From NCBI RefSeq assembly GCF_016919705.1, contig NZ_CP070369.1, positions 396,653 through 460,652 on the forward strand: DNA of 64,000 nucleotides, read 5' to 3'. Positions 16,661 through 26,493 of the stretch are shown here, piece after piece. The stretch is from Paracoccus methylovorus. GTDB lineage: Bacteria; Pseudomonadota; Alphaproteobacteria; Rhodobacterales; Rhodobacteraceae. The translations under genes and the position numbers were made by a program. Positions within the stretch are counted from its first letter, which is position 1; every line of letters begins with the position of its first letter. The notes under the pieces were generated by a model. That model made no database searches, was not told where the DNA came from, and saw only the letters and a program-made list of their open reading frames with translations.

Positions 16661-19486
16661 CTATTGCATATCACCCCAGATCACTTGCCAGCCATTCTTG
16701 CCCGGAATGAAGCGTGCATCCTGAACCTCCTGCCGGGCCGCCCTTTCGCCGAAGGTCCCGACCAGATCCTCAAGATTTATCGGCGCGCCGCCGGGGCCGA
16801 TGAATTGTATGTCTTGCTGGAAATAACACAGGAAACCGCCGCCATCTGGCGAACAGGATATTTTCGTGATCGAGACCAGCTCGGAGGCAAAGCCCTTTTG
16901 TCCCGTCAGGACCGCAGGCAAGGTCAGGCACTCCAGCGCCCGCACCGGGTTGTTGCCGATAGCCGCAGTGCCTTGCAGACAGTCGTCTTCCATTTGCGAG
17001 ATGGTCGCATTGACCGCGCGCACGCGCTCCAGCGCAAAGCTGGCGATGTCCCTAGCGGTCGGCTCATCCCGGCTGGGATCGCGACTGTTGTCGGTGATGG
17101 TAATCGCACGCAGTTCGGCCTCTTCCAGCGCGGCCTTATACACGGCGCCATATTCAGGCAGGCGCTGCATCGTCGCCTCATCGACATATTGCAGCGCGAC
17201 GTCACGCACCGCCCCTTTCACGCCGCGGCCAGAGGGGACGTCCGCCAGAAGCTGTCGAAAGGCGTTAAGTACGGCCGGATCGTTTTCTATCATGGCGCGG
17301 CGCAGATACAGCGGCTCCATGCGCGGCCCAAGGTCGACACCAAAGCGGGCGCGCATCGCATCCGCGATCGGATCAAGCACCGCACCCATGCGCCGGGCTT
17401 CCGCAAGACCCTGCAACGAGACCGGCAGAGCGGGAACCTCTGCGATCACCGCGGTCACGTAATCACCGCTTATTTTCAGGGCGGGCGGCGCAATGCGATC
17501 ATGCAGTTCGCGCCGTGCGTCAGGTAGAATATCCTCGTCAGCGATGCGTGCGGCCAACAGCAAAAGCTGATCCAGCGCACCATTCTCTTTGCTGCCGCCG
17601 GAAAGCGCGGGCAGGTCGCGGTCGATATCGGCGCGCAGGATATCCGTCCGTATCTCGCGTGCGCGAAGGGCAAGCCCATCGTCCAGCCGGTTGATCTGCT
17701 GCGCCGAAAGCTCTGCCGCACGGTCTTTGGTCCCGGCCTTCATCTGCTCTATCCGGCCAAGGGAATCCGCCGTGCTGGAAAGTGCCTGCGCCTCGTCCAG
17801 CGCAATATCCGCCCAACGCGACGATTCCGCCACATCGGTCAGCCGCTTGACCATTTCCCGAAAGCCCCTCTGGTGCCCGATGACATGGGCGCCGGCAAAG
17901 CCCACATCGGCCATTCCCTGTCCTTGTTCGCAATTCTCACGTATGAAACGGGCCAGCACATTGCGCTCTTCATCGTTCAGGAGGGCCAAGGGCAGGCCGA
18001 AGACCGGCTCAAAATTGGCATCGGTAAAGGCCTCGGCCAGTTCGCGTTGCAGGTTGCCGATCACTGTCCTGCGCATATCCTTGCCCTCGGAATAGGGGCG
18101 GATCCATTCGTGCAAGACCGCGCATTGCGCCTCGCGCGAACGCGCGGCGACCAGTGTTCCCCCAATCGTGTCGGGAAAGATCACGGGCGGGGTTTCGCCC
18201 GAGGCGACGGCATCGGCAAGCCCGGCTTCAGCGCGCTGCATGGCCAGGATTCTGACATTGGGTCGCGGCGGATCGCCGGGAGTGAAAGAAGCAGCATTGG
18301 TGAAATCGCCCTGCCGGATCAGCGCCACAACCTCAAGCGCGCCATTCGTTGTTTCCGACACCAGAAAGGCGCCAGCTTTCGCCAAGGGACCGACGGGACC
18401 CGAGGTATGGCGTCGGACCTCGGCTTGCGAAATGTCAAAGGCGCGCTGGCCGACCGGCAACATCACCTGCCATCCGTTCAGCTTTCCCACCGGCATCATG
18501 ACGAGATGCAGTTTGCTGCGCTGTTCCATGGGCAGATGTGCCGGTGCGCTGAGACGAAGCTCGCCAAAACCGCCAGCCGTGCCATTTCGCAGCTCGAAAC
18601 GCATGGCGATGGCGCCGTTCTGCTGCTCGGCGGTACCGACCCAACTGCCAGTCACTGTGTCAGGCAGGGGCGGGGTGTCGGGGGCGCCGGCATGGGTCAG
18701 CGTCACCTCGTCACAGCCGCGCATATTGATCTGGCCGCTGAGCGAGGGACCATCGCCCGCCAAGGACAAGCTGTTGATCGGCAGCCGCTGCCCGCCAGAG
18801 GAAAAATTACCAAGGCCCGTAAGTTCCAGTCTCCCTTCGGCGCTTTCGCCGCCAAGGACCGTGCGCTGCTCGATAGATGCGCCACCCTGCTGGCGGGCGG
18901 GCAGATGCACCCGGGCATCCGCCGCAACGCGATTGTCGTCGGTCAGAACGACCACCTCGATAGGGTGCGAAAGCGTGGTCTTGCGCGGGCCGCGGCAAGT
19001 CACCTCTCCCTTCCACAGCCCGGACGGCCCGCCCATGGTCGGCGGCACAGGTTCGCTGTTCGCATCCTCCAGCCGCGCGGCCATTTTCTCGGTCGACGCA
19101 CCAAGGAACTTGTCGTTCAGGGTGCAACCCTCCATCTCGCCCTCGATCACGGCGCCGTCGTCGCGGATCCTGCCGTTCAGGGCGAGGGCCTCGATGCCCG
19201 GAGGGCGCTCGATCCAGTCGCGTGGCTGCAGCCGGAAGCCATCCGTGCCGCCCCGGCCCATGACCTTGTAGGCGCCTTTGTGGGCGCGACTGCCTGACCC
19301 CGTCTCAAAGGAAAAGGTGCCGGAAATGATGCCGTTCCCGGTCTGCTCGGTCTCCAGCGTGAAATGTGCGCCGCTGAGCGAATTGCAGGCATAGGTGCCC
19401 GACCATCGCCCGGTCAAAGGCTCGGCCAGCACAGAAGTCGGCGTAAACAAAAGAGCGAAGGACAGAAGGACGCGGGCCTGTAACAT
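16661..19486 (-). CDS. Large exported protein of unknown function
   Basis: A 941-residue protein with a Sec signal peptide (LLSFALLFTPTSVLA). Three N-terminal segments are alike: 'GRWSGTYACNSLSGAHFTLE' near 26, 'GLWKGEVTCRGPRKTTLSHP' near 160 and 'GSWVGTAEQQNGAIAMRFEL' near 290. Each looks like the first strands of a lipocalin- or beta-sandwich-like module with a G-x-W-x-G motif. From about residue 440 the protein is mainly helical, with no motif I recognise. It has about ten cysteines, compatible with periplasmic disulfides. The next gene leftward encodes the transglutaminase-like protein, but no function is assigned. Confidence 0.8.
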   Translation of the reverse strand: MLQARVLLSFALLFTPTSVLAEPLTGRWSGTYACNSLSGAHFTLETEQTGNGIISGTFSFETGSGSRAHKGAYKVMGRGGTDGFRLQPRDWIERPPGIEALALNGRIRDDGAVIEGEMEGCTLNDKFLGASTEKMAARLEDANSEPVPPTMGGPSGLWKGEVTCRGPRKTTLSHPIEVVVLTDDNRVAADARVHLPARQQGGASIEQRTVLGGESAEGRLELTGLGNFSSGGQRLPINSLSLAGDGPSLSGQINMRGCDEVTLTHAGAPDTPPLPDTVTGSWVGTAEQQNGAIAMRFELRNGTAGGFGELRLSAPAHLPMEQRSKLHLVMMPVGKLNGWQVMLPVGQRAFDISQAEVRRHTSGPVGPLAKAGAFLVSETTNGALEVVALIRQGDFTNAASFTPGDPPRPNVRILAMQRAEAGLADAVASGETPPVIFPDTIGGTLVAARSREAQCAVLHEWIRPYSEGKDMRRTVIGNLQRELAEAFTDANFEPVFGLPLALLNDEERNVLARFIRENCEQGQGMADVGFAGAHVIGHQRGFREMVKRLTDVAESSRWADIALDEAQALSSTADSLGRIEQMKAGTKDRAAELSAQQINRLDDGLALRAREIRTDILRADIDRDLPALSGGSKENGALDQLLLLAARIADEDILPDARRELHDRIAPPALKISGDYVTAVIAEVPALPVSLQGLAEARRMGAVLDPIADAMRARFGVDLGPRMEPLYLRRAMIENDPAVLNAFRQLLADVPSGRGVKGAVRDVALQYVDEATMQRLPEYGAVYKAALEEAELRAITITDNSRDPSRDEPTARDIASFALERVRAVNATISQMEDDCLQGTAAIGNNPVRALECLTLPAVLTGQKGFASELVSITKISCSPDGGGFLCYFQQDIQFIGPGGAPINLEDLVGTFGERAARQEVQDARFIPGKNGWQVIWGDMQ

Positions 19487-19650
19487 GACTGCCTCGGAAA
19501 CAACCTTCGGCCCATCCTGAGCGCAAGCCGGGGTCCATGTCGACTTGTCTAAATGGACCGGCTTGCGGCAGGGGTGCTGTCTGCGCGATTTACAGCCCAG
19601 AGAGCGGTTCGGTTATCTTCGCGTTCCGTGGAACCACACGCGAGGGAAAC

Positions 19651-20277
19651 TCACCGCCTTTCCAGCCCGCCCAGCAATGTGCGGACCATGTTTGAGGCGA
19701 TGAATTCGGGGCTCATCTGACCAGAGGGCTCGTACCAGCGACCAATCCAGTTCAGCGCGCCGCTGAGCGTAAAGGTGATGATGCGGGGATCGCCGTGCTG
19801 CAAAGAGCCGTCATCCATGCCTGACTGCACGATCTCGCGCAACAATGCGTCGATTTCGCGCTTGAGCCGACGGAATTCGCGCCGGCTGTCAGCGCTCAAC
19901 TCGCTGTCGGCGATCCGCGTGACGCAACGGCAAAAGTCCTTGGTCATGGCGATGGCATAGGAATGCATCACCGCCTCCAGCCGGTCACGGCCGGTATGCC
20001 GGCCCTCCGGCACGGTTTCCGCCGCGGTGCGAATCATTTCCAGTCCGCGCTTGACGCAGTCGAACAGGATTTCCTCTTTGCCCGAAACATACTGATAAAC
20101 CGTTGGTTTTGTTACGCCCAACTGCTTGGCCACGTCATCAAGCGAGGTTGCGCGAAAGCCCTTTTCGTTGAACATCGCAACCGCTGTCTCCAGCACCACT
20201 TCGCGTTTCACATCGCCACGCCGCCGCAACCGGTCGCCCGGAATGGAACGGGTTTTTTTCGAAACGGGGTTTTGCAC
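19651..20277 (-). CDS. TetR/AcrR-family transcriptional regulator
   Basis: A 208-residue repressor with an N-terminal HTH (ATSLDDVAKQLGVTKPTVYQ, residues about 43-62) and a TetR C-terminal helical domain. It diverges from the acyl-CoA dehydrogenase operon and probably represses it in response to an acyl-CoA. A perfect inverted repeat, CTTACT-N4-AGTAAG, lies between the two genes. The basic N-terminal 22 residues may be an extension; an alternative start is not obvious. Confidence 0.9.
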   Translation of the reverse strand: MQNPVSKKTRSIPGDRLRRRGDVKREVVLETAVAMFNEKGFRATSLDDVAKQLGVTKPTVYQYVSGKEEILFDCVKRGLEMIRTAAETVPEGRHTGRDRLEAVMHSYAIAMTKDFCRCVTRIADSELSADSRREFRRLKREIDALLREIVQSGMDDGSLQHGDPRIITFTLSGALNWIGRWYEPSGQMSPEFIASNMVRTLLGGLERR

Positions 20278-20336
20278 GTCTTTTTTGCTCCTCGGGCGAT
20301 CAATGCGAAAGCGGACGATTTCGGTTGTATGATTAT

Positions 20337-20352
20337 CTTACTCACCAGTAAG
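20337..20352. promoter_or_regulatory. Candidate TetR operator
   Basis: A perfect 6-bp inverted repeat (CTTACT-CACC-AGTAAG) lies 60 bp from the TetR start and 127 bp before the acyl-CoA dehydrogenase start. Its form is typical of operators for TetR regulators of fatty-acid genes. Confidence 0.6.
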
Positions 20353-20478
20353 TTTGCGGCATCGGCGATTCGATCACGTGTTCGGCTCGTTGATCAAGGC
20401 AGCAGGGGTAACTTTATCCTTCTGTCTTTAAAAGGGCAGCGCCTGAGGGAGTGGGCGCCATGTTGCAGGGGGTAGGTA

Positions 20479-21630
20479 ATGCAGGCGAACAGGCCGCGTC
20501 GCGCATGGGAATCTGACGAAGCCGCGATGTTTCGCGCATCCTTGCGCGCTTTTCTGGAAACCGAGGCCGTCCCGCGCGAGGAGGCTTGGCGCGAGCAGCG
20601 TTTTGTCGAGCGTGAGTTCTGGCACAAGGCCGGCGAGTTGGGTGCGCTTTGCCCCTCGATTCCGGTGGAATATGGCGGAAGCGGCGGCGATTTCACCTTC
20701 GAGGCGGTGATGGTCGAAGAGCTCGGCTACTGCGGGATCACCTCGTTCCAGCAGAATATCCATGGCACGATTGTCGCGCACTACATCCATCAATACGGTT
20801 CCGACGCGCAAAAAGCCGCGTGGCTGCCGAAACTTGCGACCGGCGAATGGATCGCGGCGATCGGCATGACCGAGCCCGGCGCCGGCAGCGACCTGAAGGC
20901 GCTGCGCACCAGCGCCCGGCGCGAAGGCGACAGTTATGTAGTGAACGGATCCAAGATCTTCATCACCAACGGCATGCTGGCCGATCTGCTGATCGTCGCG
21001 TGCAAGACCGATCCGGCACGGGGGGCCAAGGGCATTTCGCTTCTGGTGCTGGAAACCGAGGGCGCGCAGGGCTTCAGTCGCGGGCGCAACCTGCACAAGA
21101 TCGGCATGCATGGCTCGGATACGGCCGAGTTGTTCTTCGAGGATGTCCGTATTCCCGCCGCCAATCTGCTTGGCGCCGAAAACGACGGTTTCGTCCAGAT
21201 GATGACCCAGTTGCCGCAGGAACGCATGGGGGTGGCCATCGGCGCGCAAGCCATGGCCGAACACGCGGTAGAGTTGACGCAGTCCTATATGCGCGAACGC
21301 GAGGCTTTTGGGGGCCGGCTGCTTGATTTGCAGGTACCGCGCCACATGCTGGTCGATTGCCTGCGCGAAACCAGGGTCAGCCGCGCCTTTGTCGACGATT
21401 GCATCACGCGCCACAACAACGGCGAGCTGAGCGCGGCCGATGCCTCGATGGCCAAGCTTCACACCACCGAGATGCTGGGTCGGGTGATGGACATCTGCGT
21501 TCAGTTGCATGGTGGCTATGGCTACATGGAGGAATACCGCATCGCACGGATGTATGCCGATGCGCGGGTCCAGCGCATCTACGCCGGCGCAAGCGAGATC
21601 ATGAAGGACATCATCGCACGAACATTGTGA
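20479..21630 (+). CDS. Acyl-CoA dehydrogenase, long-chain/isovaleryl subtype
   Basis: A 383-residue FAD enzyme for the first beta-oxidation step. Conserved parts include 'AIGMTEPGAGSDLKALRT' (flavin and substrate binding) and the C-terminal 'HGGYGYMEEYRIARMY'. The usual medium-chain catalytic glutamate (Y-E-G-T) is alanine here (IYAGASEIM). Instead Glu265 in HAVELTQSYM occupies the helix-G position used by long-chain and isovaleryl-CoA dehydrogenases. It is the first gene of the operon, preceded by GGGGGTAGGT, and is followed by thiolase after 100 bp. Confidence 0.92.
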   Translation: MQANRPRRAWESDEAAMFRASLRAFLETEAVPREEAWREQRFVEREFWHKAGELGALCPSIPVEYGGSGGDFTFEAVMVEELGYCGITSFQQNIHGTIVAHYIHQYGSDAQKAAWLPKLATGEWIAAIGMTEPGAGSDLKALRTSARREGDSYVVNGSKIFITNGMLADLLIVACKTDPARGAKGISLLVLETEGAQGFSRGRNLHKIGMHGSDTAELFFEDVRIPAANLLGAENDGFVQMMTQLPQERMGVAIGAQAMAEHAVELTQSYMREREAFGGRLLDLQVPRHMLVDCLRETRVSRAFVDDCITRHNNGELSAADASMAKLHTTEMLGRVMDICVQLHGGYGYMEEYRIARMYADARVQRIYAGASEIMKDIIARTL

Positions 21631-21730
21631 CGGCCTGCAGTCGGGCAGGGACAGTTATGAAACCAAGGGCTCAACGGAGAAGCCATCCGGCTGGATGGCG
21701 TAAACCGTCTGGCAACGAAACGAGGTCGGA

Positions 21731-22936
21731 ATGACGGAAGCCTTCATCTACGATCACCTGCGCACACCGCGCGGGCGGGGACGTGCGGATGGCGCGCTGC
21801 ACGAGGTGACGCCGGTCAGGCTTGCCGTGACGGCGCTTGATGCGCTGAGAATGCGCAGCCTGCCCGACACCGCACTTGTCGATGACGTCATCATGGGTGT
21901 GGTCGGGCCGGTGGGCGAACAGGGCCAGTGCCTGCCGCGCATCGCGGCAATCGCAGCGGGCTGGCATGAAAGCGTCGCCGGGGTGCAGATCAACCGTTTC
22001 TGCTCATCCGGGCTTGAGGCGGTGAACATGGGCGCGGCCAAGATCATGGCCGGGCAAGCCGACATGATCGTCGCGGGCGGCGTCGAGTCCATGTCGCGCG
22101 TCCCGATCCTTTCGGACGGCGGCGCCTGGGGCTCGGACCCTGCCGTGGCGATTCCGACCCATTTCGTGCCGCAGGGCATCTCGGCTGATCTGATCGCCAC
22201 GCTCTGGGGCTATACGCGTGAGACGCTGGACGCCTGCGCGGTGGAAAGCCACCGCCGCGCGGCCGCGACTTGGGCTGCCGGGTATTTCGATGGGGCCGTG
22301 GTGCCGGTCCGCGACGCTTCGGGCGCGGTGATCCTGTCGCGGGACGAGACGGTGCGTCCCAATGCCTCAGTCGCCGATCTGGCCGCGCTGAAGCCCGCGT
22401 TCACCGGGCTGGGGGCGGCAGGCTTCGACCGCATCGCGTTGAGCCGCTATCCGCAACTCGCCGAGGTGACGCATGTGCATCACGCGGGAAACTCGTCGGG
22501 AATCGTCGATGGCGCGGCGGCAATTCTGCTGGGCAGCGCCGAGGCCGGGCGCAGCGCCGGCCTGAAGCCTCGGGCCCGGATCAGGGGATGGGCGGAGATC
22601 GGGTCGGAGCCGACGATCATGCTGACCGCCCCCTCATTCGCCGCCGAAAAGGCGTTGCGGCGGGCGGGCATGGCGGTTTCGGACATCGATCTTTTCGAAG
22701 TGAACGAGGCATTCGCCGCGATCCCGCTGCGTTTCATCGACGCGCTTGGCATCGACCCGGCAAAGGTGAACGTGAACGGCGGAGCCATCGCCATGGGTCA
22801 TCCGCTTGGAGCAACCGGGGCGATCATCCTGGGCACCGCACTGGACGAGCTTGAGCGTCGCGGCCAGTCCACCGCTCTGGTGACGCTTTGCGTGGGTGCC
22901 GGCATGGGTGTCGCAACGATCATCGAGCGGGTCTGA
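21731..22936 (+). CDS. Acetyl-CoA acyltransferase (thiolase)
   Basis: A 401-residue thiolase. The acyl-accepting Cys91 is in [13 protein letters not shown], the histidine motif is '[16 protein letters not shown]' and the second cysteine is in 'TLCVGAGMG'. It cleaves 3-oxoacyl-CoA with CoA. The FadA/FadI subgroup with acyl-CoA dehydrogenase and ligase partners suggests degradation rather than polyhydroxybutyrate synthesis. The crotonase gene follows after 13 bp. Confidence 0.93.
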   Translation: MTEAFIYDHLRTPRGRGRADGALHEVTPVRLAVTALDALRMRSLPDTALVDDVIMGVVGPVGEQGQCLPRIAAIAAGWHESVAGVQINRFCSSGLEAVNMGAAKIMAGQADMIVAGGVESMSRVPILSDGGAWGSDPAVAIPTHFVPQGISADLIATLWGYTRETLDACAVESHRRAAATWAAGYFDGAVVPVRDASGAVILSRDETVRPNASVADLAALKPAFTGLGAAGFDRIALSRYPQLAEVTHVHHAGNSSGIVDGAAAILLGSAEAGRSAGLKPRARIRGWAEIGSEPTIMLTAPSFAAEKALRRAGMAVSDIDLFEVNEAFAAIPLRFIDALGIDPAKVNVNGGAIAMGHPLGATGAIILGTALDELERRGQSTALVTLCVGAGMGVATIIERV

Positions 22937-22949
22937 CGGAGGGACAAGG

Positions 22950-24209
22950 ATGCTGAAGACAGACATTACCGAGGGTATCGCCACCGTATCCATAGATCAG
23001 GACGGGCAGCGCATGAACCTGCTTTCCACCGCGCTTGCGGTGGCGCTGGATGGGGAGTTCGCCAGGCTGTCGGCGGATCCGGCAGTGATCGGGATCATCC
23101 TGACATCCGGCAAGGCAACCTTCGTAGCCGGGGCCGATCTGACCGAGGTCACACAGCTTATCGAACGACGCGAGGTTGCCGAACTGGCGGTCCTTGGCCA
23201 GCAGATCCGCCGGATGGAGACCTGCGGAAAACCAGTCGTCGCGGCGCTGCCCGGCACCGCCCTGGGCGGCGGGCTGGAGCTTGCGCTTGGCTGTCACTAC
23301 CGGATCGCCGCAGACGCGCCCGGTGCCGTTTATGGGCTGCCAGAGGTCGGGCTGGGCCTTCTGCCCGGCGCGGGCGGAACACAGCGGCTGCCGAGAATCG
23401 TCGGGCTGGAGCCCGCGCTGCGCATGCTGACAGACGGCAAGCCGATAGCGGCGGATCAGGCAAAGGCCATCGGCCTCATCGACGACGTGGTCACCACCGA
23501 AGGTCTGATGTCGGCCGCGCGCGCAGTTTTGGCCGAAGGTCGGGTTCCTGCCCAGCAGCCTTGGGACATGCGTGGCTTTCGGATGCCGGGAACGCCGGTG
23601 AGCAGCATCGAGGCATTCACCGCCTTCCTGATGGCGAACGCTGCGGCCACGGCACATGCAGGGCACTTTCAACCTGCCGCGGGCACCATCCTCTCGGCGG
23701 TCTTCGAGGGGATCCGCCTGCCCATCGAACGCGCGCTTGCCGTCGAGGCCGGTTATTTCGCCAAGCTTGCTGCGACCCACGCGGCGCGTGGACTGACCGA
23801 AGCGCGGTTCTTCCTGCGCCAGCGGATCGCCAAGCGCGGGCCTAATGTAACAGCCGTCGACAATCCGGAACTGACGGCGATTGCGGCAAAAGTCACGCAG
23901 GCGATGCAGCAGGAGGCCGCGCGCATCGCCGCCGAAGGGCAGGGCGCCAATGTGGTCCGCAACGCCGCAATCCGGGCCGGGCTGCCGCCGCTGGTGCCGC
24001 CCGCCCAGCCAGCCGCACAGGTCCCTGACGGTGAACCGGGCGATGCGGCGATGCTGGATCGTATCGCGCACCGTTTGCTTGACGCGGGCGCTGCGGCGGT
24101 CGCGGATGTGCCCGACGCGGATCTTGCGGCACTGGCCAGCATCGACCTTGCCGGCTACCCGGAATGGACCGGGGGACCTGCACTCTGGCGGGCAACCGCC
24201 GTGCATTAA
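22950..24209 (+). CDS. Enoyl-CoA hydratase with FadB-like C-terminal remnant, lacking the dehydrogenase domain
   Basis: A 419-residue protein. Residues 1-190 form a crotonase domain with oxyanion segment 'AGADLTEV' and both catalytic glutamates, in '[15 protein letters not shown]' and '[20 protein letters not shown]'. Residues about 245-280 ('[20 protein letters not shown]') match the FadB/FadJ linker. The NAD-binding domain with its glycine motif that should follow is absent. The C terminus ('[14 protein letters not shown]') resembles the end of FadB proteins. So the chain looks like a bifunctional FadB with its central dehydrogenase removed. No separate 3-hydroxyacyl-CoA dehydrogenase is encoded in the operon. 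GGAGGGAC precedes the ATG. Confidence 0.85.
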   Translation: MLKTDITEGIATVSIDQDGQRMNLLSTALAVALDGEFARLSADPAVIGIILTSGKATFVAGADLTEVTQLIERREVAELAVLGQQIRRMETCGKPVVAALPGTALGGGLELALGCHYRIAADAPGAVYGLPEVGLGLLPGAGGTQRLPRIVGLEPALRMLTDGKPIAADQAKAIGLIDDVVTTEGLMSAARAVLAEGRVPAQQPWDMRGFRMPGTPVSSIEAFTAFLMANAAATAHAGHFQPAAGTILSAVFEGIRLPIERALAVEAGYFAKLAATHAARGLTEARFFLRQRIAKRGPNVTAVDNPELTAIAAKVTQAMQQEAARIAAEGQGANVVRNAAIRAGLPPLVPPAQPAAQVPDGEPGDAAMLDRIAHRLLDAGAAAVADVPDADLAALASIDLAGYPEWTGGPALWRATAVH

Positions 24210-24281
24210 TCCAATCGACCGGCGCGGGGGAGTGCGCCGGCCGTATTCGCAGCACGCGAAGACAGATCGGAGGAGGACATC

Positions 24282-25868
24282 ATGACGAACAACTCAGGGG
24301 AACTTGCGACAAGAATCCGCCACGCGGGCCGGAATACGATCGGGGACGCGCTGACCCGGGTGGCCAGCAAGTATCGCGACCGCACGGCGCTTGTCTTCGG
24401 CGACAGGACCTGGTCTTTCGCTGCACTGGAAAAAGCCGCAGATCGGGTCGCAGCCGGGCTGTTGGCCCAGGGGATAGCGCCGGGCGACCGGGTGGCGGCC
24501 TATGGGCGGAATTCGGATGCTTTTCTGATCCTGTGGCTGGCCTGTGCCCGCGCCGGCTTCGTCCATGTGCCGATCAACTATGCGCTGGTCGGACGCGAGT
24601 TGCATTACATCATCGAGAACTCCGGGGCTGTGGCGCTGTTCGTCGATCCGTCGTTGGAGGAAAAGGCGCATGAGGTTCTGGACGACCTGCCGGGCCTGCG
24701 GCTGCTGGGAACGCTTTTCGGGCGAGAAAAAGCCGATGTCCTGCATTTTGCCTGCGACAGCGCGATCAACATTCCTGCCGGGCTTGGCGATAATGTAGGC
24801 GACGACGATCTGGTGCAGCTTCTCTACACCTCGGGAACGACAGCGGCGCCCAAGGGCGCGATGATGACCCATCGCGCATTGATGGCCGAATATGTCAGCT
24901 GCATTGTCGAATTGGAGCTCTCGGTCCGTGACAAGGCATTGGCGGCGCTGCCGCTTTATCATTCGGCGCAGATGCATGTCTTCGTCATGCCACAACTGCT
25001 GGTGGGTGCGACCACTCTTCTGATCGAGGCGCCGCAGCCGGAATTGTGCCTGCGCCTGATCGAGGAACACGCCATCACCTCTTTCTTCGCGCCTCCCACG
25101 GTCTGGATCAGTCTGCTGCGTTGTCCGGCATTCGACAGCCACGACCTTTCCTCGTTGCAGTTCATCTATTACGGCGCCTCTATCATGCCGGTGCCGACGC
25201 TGCAGGAACTGCGCCAACGGTTGCCCGGTGCGCGGCCCTTCAACTGCTATGGCCAAAGCGAGATCGGACCATTGGCCACCGTATTGCGCCCCGAGGATCA
25301 CGACGCCCGGCCTGCCTCGGCCGGAAGGGCGATCTTTAACGTCCAGACGCGGTTGGTGGACGAGAACATGCGGGATGTGCCGCCCGGCACGCAGGGCGAA
25401 ATCGTCCATCGCTCGCCTCAATTGCTGGTGGGCTATTGGAACGCGCCCCAAGCAACGGCTGAAGCTTTCGCAGGCGGATGGTTCCATTCGGGCGATATCG
25501 GCGTGATGGATGAAGAAGGCTTCATCAGCGTTGTCGACCGTGTGAAGGACATCATCAAGACCGGCGGCACTGTGGTCGCCAGCCGCGAGGTCGAAGAGGC
25601 GCTGTTCATGCATCCTACAGTCCAAGAGGTCGCGGTCGTCGGCCTGCCTCATGATCGCTGGATCGAGGCGGTGACTGCAATCATCGTCCTGCGTCCCGGC
25701 CACCAAGCGGATGTCGACGGGTTGCATGATCATGCCAAGGAGCTGCTTGCCCCGTTCAAGGTGCCCAAACGCTTTGTCTTCGTGCCGGACCTGCCCCGCA
25801 ATACGGCTGGCAAAATTCTCAAGAGGGATCTGCGGCAAAAGTTTGAAACGCTTTATGAAATTTCCTGA
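24282..25868 (+). CDS. Acyl-CoA synthetase (AMP-forming)
   Basis: A 528-residue ANL-superfamily ligase. The P-loop 'LLYTSGTTAAPKGAMMTH', 'NCYGQSEIGPLAT', 'GWFHSGDIGVMDEEGF' and C-terminal 'RNTAGKILKRDLRQ' with the catalytic lysine are present. It activates a carboxylic acid to acyl-CoA through an acyl-adenylate, feeding the acyl-CoA dehydrogenase encoded upstream. Chain length or aromatic preference cannot be read from sequence. GGAGGA precedes the ATG. Confidence 0.93.
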   Translation: MTNNSGELATRIRHAGRNTIGDALTRVASKYRDRTALVFGDRTWSFAALEKAADRVAAGLLAQGIAPGDRVAAYGRNSDAFLILWLACARAGFVHVPINYALVGRELHYIIENSGAVALFVDPSLEEKAHEVLDDLPGLRLLGTLFGREKADVLHFACDSAINIPAGLGDNVGDDDLVQLLYTSGTTAAPKGAMMTHRALMAEYVSCIVELELSVRDKALAALPLYHSAQMHVFVMPQLLVGATTLLIEAPQPELCLRLIEEHAITSFFAPPTVWISLLRCPAFDSHDLSSLQFIYYGASIMPVPTLQELRQRLPGARPFNCYGQSEIGPLATVLRPEDHDARPASAGRAIFNVQTRLVDENMRDVPPGTQGEIVHRSPQLLVGYWNAPQATAEAFAGGWFHSGDIGVMDEEGFISVVDRVKDIIKTGGTVVASREVEEALFMHPTVQEVAVVGLPHDRWIEAVTAIIVLRPGHQADVDGLHDHAKELLAPFKVPKRFVFVPDLPRNTAGKILKRDLRQKFETLYEIS

Positions 25869-26493
25869 CGCTTTGATGTTGTCAGGCTGAGTGCCGTGGT
25901 GATTTTATCATAATCGGCCCTTTAATCACGGGTCTCGGTCAAGCTTTTTGTTTGTGCCGAGATCATGATCCTTTCCGAGGTCGAGCCCTATGGTGTCGTT
26001 CAGGTCGGGTTGCAGTGCGATCCGCTAAGTCGGACTGACCAATGTCATCGTGACAGGCTTGGTCAATCCCGCGATCCGAGAGGATTATGGCGTGGGAGGT
26101 CCTTCACCCGCTCGGATTGCGGACCGTCCATCCAGTATGCAATATAGGATGACCTGCCAACTTCCACGCCACTAGCAACCTTGGGCGTTTTTATGCCATT
26201 GCGCGCGGCAAGCTTAGGTGAACCGATCTGATCGGATTTCTGCAATTAGTTTACATAATTCAGATTATCGAATTCACGACTATCTGGAGGGTGGATTCAA
26301 GTTGGAACTGCGACTTTGATGTAAAATCAGCGGATTGCATCAAGGAGAGCTTTCCATGCCCCAACCCTATCTGCATCTCGATCTCGATGAACGACGCAAG
26401 ATCGCGCGCTGGCATGTCCGTCTTATGTAGTTTGATGCCATCCAACCGGAACCGGACGCCGCTCAAGCCGCCAGCTCCGCTGACGGCCCGCCG
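25869..26493. other. Intergenic region with hairpin and IS remnant
   Basis: This 625-bp stretch has no convincing intact gene and lower GC than its surroundings. A weak inverted repeat straddles the stop of the ligase gene (25864-25886). A nested hairpin (arms TGACCAA/TTGGTCA at 26036-26065, inner GTCA/TGAC) follows. The start of an IS30-type transposase lies at 26356-26430. It looks like a junction left by insertion and loss. Confidence 0.5.
26356..26430 (+). pseudogene. IS30-family transposase, N-terminal remnant
   Basis: A 24-codon frame begins MPQPYLHLDLDERRKIARWH and stops at once. The 'YxHLxLDERRKIARW' pattern is the N-terminal helix of IS30-type transposases, and the AAGGAGAGC ribosome site is retained. 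The rest of the element is absent; the LuxR-type gene begins after only about 60 bp. Confidence 0.55.

Noticed and set aside
22920..25838. Long minus-strand frames over the crotonase and ligase genes
   Set aside because: They mirror coding genes and lack motifs or ribosome sites.
25965..26147. 60-codon plus-strand frame after the acyl-CoA ligase
   Set aside because: No ribosome site, no recognisable motif and it spans a hairpin; treated as non-coding.
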